Below are positions 63,253 to 64,000 of a stretch of 64,000 nt of DNA, piece after piece. This DNA comes from Evansella vedderi (GTDB lineage Bacteria > Bacillota > Bacilli > Bacillales > Salisediminibacteriaceae). The stretch's first letter is position 1. Each line of letters begins with the position of its first letter. Both the position numbers and the translations under genes were made by a program. Below the pieces are notes generated by a model. That model had not been told where the DNA came from. It saw only the letters and a program-made list of their open reading frames with translations, and searched no databases. The stretch lies in NCBI RefSeq assembly GCF_030813435.1, contig NZ_JAUSUG010000002.1, forward strand, positions 1 through 64,000, given 5' to 3'.

Positions 63253-64000
63253 GTGAATACCTTAGTTAAAAGATCGGATGTTGCAAAATTAGCTGGTGTA
63301 TCAGAAGCTACTGTGTCCCGTGTCTTAAACAATGTGGGACCTATTCGGGAAGAAACGAAAAATAAGGTTCTTCAGGCAGCAAAAGCCTTAAATTATCAGC
63401 CAAACTCAATTGCACAATGCTTTGCCCGAGGAAAGAGTGGGAATATTGGTGTAATTGTTCCATCTTTCCCAAAGGTGCATATGTTATCCACTTATTATTT
63501 TTCTGAAATCTTAAGTGGAATTGGAAGGAGGCTTGGAGAATCAAACTACAGCTTACTCCTAGTTTTCCAGCCACCAGACCAACCAAAAAACTACGTACAA
63601 TTATTTCAATCCCAAAAGATTGATGGCTGTATTATTCTAGGTGCTAAAAACCATGAGAGTGACAAAGAAGCATTAATTCATCTTCATCATTTAGATCTTC
63701 CTTTCATAGTTGTCAATCAAACCTACCTAGATTACCCCTTTCATACTATTGACGCTGAACATTATGAAGGGAGCTACAAAGCAGTATCATACCTAATCAA
63801 CAAAGGTTTTCGAAACATTGCATTTGTAAACGGCTCCAATGATTTCTCAAATAGTAGTGAACGGTTTGCAGCGTATAAAGATGCTTTGAAGAAAGCAGGA
63901 ATAGAGCCTATGGAAAACTGGATTTTTCAAGGAAATTACAGCAGATCAAGCGGGATTAAAATTGCCAAGGAGATTGCACCTCTAATCCCGCAGTTAGATG
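63253..64000 (+). CDS. LacI/GalR-family regulator, 3' end outside the window
   Basis: An open frame runs to the window edge, so about 249 residues are visible. The start of the protein has the LacI helix-turn-helix (KRSDVAKLAGVSEATVSRVL) and hinge (YQPNSIAQCFARGKSG), followed by IGVIVPSFPKVHMLSTYYFSEIL and the effector domain (IDGCIILGAKN, FVNGSND). The GTG at 63253 is a provisional start because no ribosome binding site stands at the right distance; TTG at 63247 is the in-frame alternative. Targets are unknown. Confidence 0.85.
   Translation, partial: MNTLVKRSDVAKLAGVSEATVSRVLNNVGPIREETKNKVLQAAKALNYQPNSIAQCFARGKSGNIGVIVPSFPKVHMLSTYYFSEILSGIGRRLGESNYSLLLVFQPPDQPKNYVQLFQSQKIDGCIILGAKNHESDKEALIHLHHLDLPFIVVNQTYLDYPFHTIDAEHYEGSYKAVSYLINKGFRNIAFVNGSNDFSNSSERFAAYKDALKKAGIEPMENWIFQGNYSRSSGIKIAKEIAPLIPQLD

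Noticed and set aside
63341-63586. 81-codon minus-strand frame
   Set aside because: It is antisense to the LacI-type gene that clearly reads on the plus strand from 63253.

Overview
The window is a carbohydrate-utilisation region from a low-GC Gram-positive bacterium, most likely a member of the Bacillaceae. This rests on AT-rich DNA, strong AGGAGG-type ribosome binding sites, TTG and GTG starts, lipoprotein-type solute-binding proteins, YesL/YesM/YesN-type proteins and Bacillus-like intergenic repeats. Almost everything lies on the minus strand. I see no rRNA, tRNA, CRISPR array or phage genes. An IS3-family transposase fragment sits at the left edge and a partial LacI-type regulator at the right edge.

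Layout. (1) About 0.5-20 kb looks like a xylan/xylo-oligosaccharide module: a LacI regulator with a TIM-barrel isomerase-like protein, a plus-strand ABC importer (binding protein and two permeases), an MFS transporter, a cytoplasmic GH5, a non-phosphorylative pentose (Weimberg-type) set (semialdehyde dehydrogenase, FAH-fold dehydratase, D-xylonate-type dehydratase), a GH52 beta-xylosidase, an AraC regulator, a GH2 pseudogene and a YesL-like protein. (2) About 20.4-33 kb holds a decayed Gfo/Idh/MocA oxidoreductase, an (alpha/alpha)6-type hydrolase, a GH43, a YesN-like response regulator, a second ABC importer, a YesM-like kinase, and a second binding protein placed directly before the kinase gene. 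(3) 33-35 kb carries two unrelated genes (an SDR and a membrane protein). (4) About 35-62 kb looks like a rhamnogalacturonan-I/galactan module: oxidoreductase, GH35, three paralogous secreted modular beta-helix proteins, response regulator, GH105, kinase, YesL, a third ABC importer, another isomerase-like protein and GH42. (5) The right end has an AraC regulator and the start of a LacI regulator.

Inferred working model: secreted beta-helix enzymes cut polysaccharide outside the cell. Three CUT1-type importers, none with its own ATPase here, bring in oligosaccharides. Cytoplasmic GH52, GH5, GH43, GH35, GH42 and GH105 enzymes trim them, and xylose-derived acid could reach 2-oxoglutarate through the dehydratase/dehydrogenase set.

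The most notable non-coding observation is a shared promoter architecture. A 26-bp element TGTTA-N16-TAACA lies exactly 32 bp before a -10 box at four promoters: the three beta-helix genes and the third ABC operon. This links them into one likely regulon. The three beta-helix genes also have roughly 300-410-nt leaders with a conserved stem-loop and a GGAGGCGG element that has no adjacent start codon. A 52-bp tandem repeat of at least eight units, each a hairpin, lies between two of these genes.
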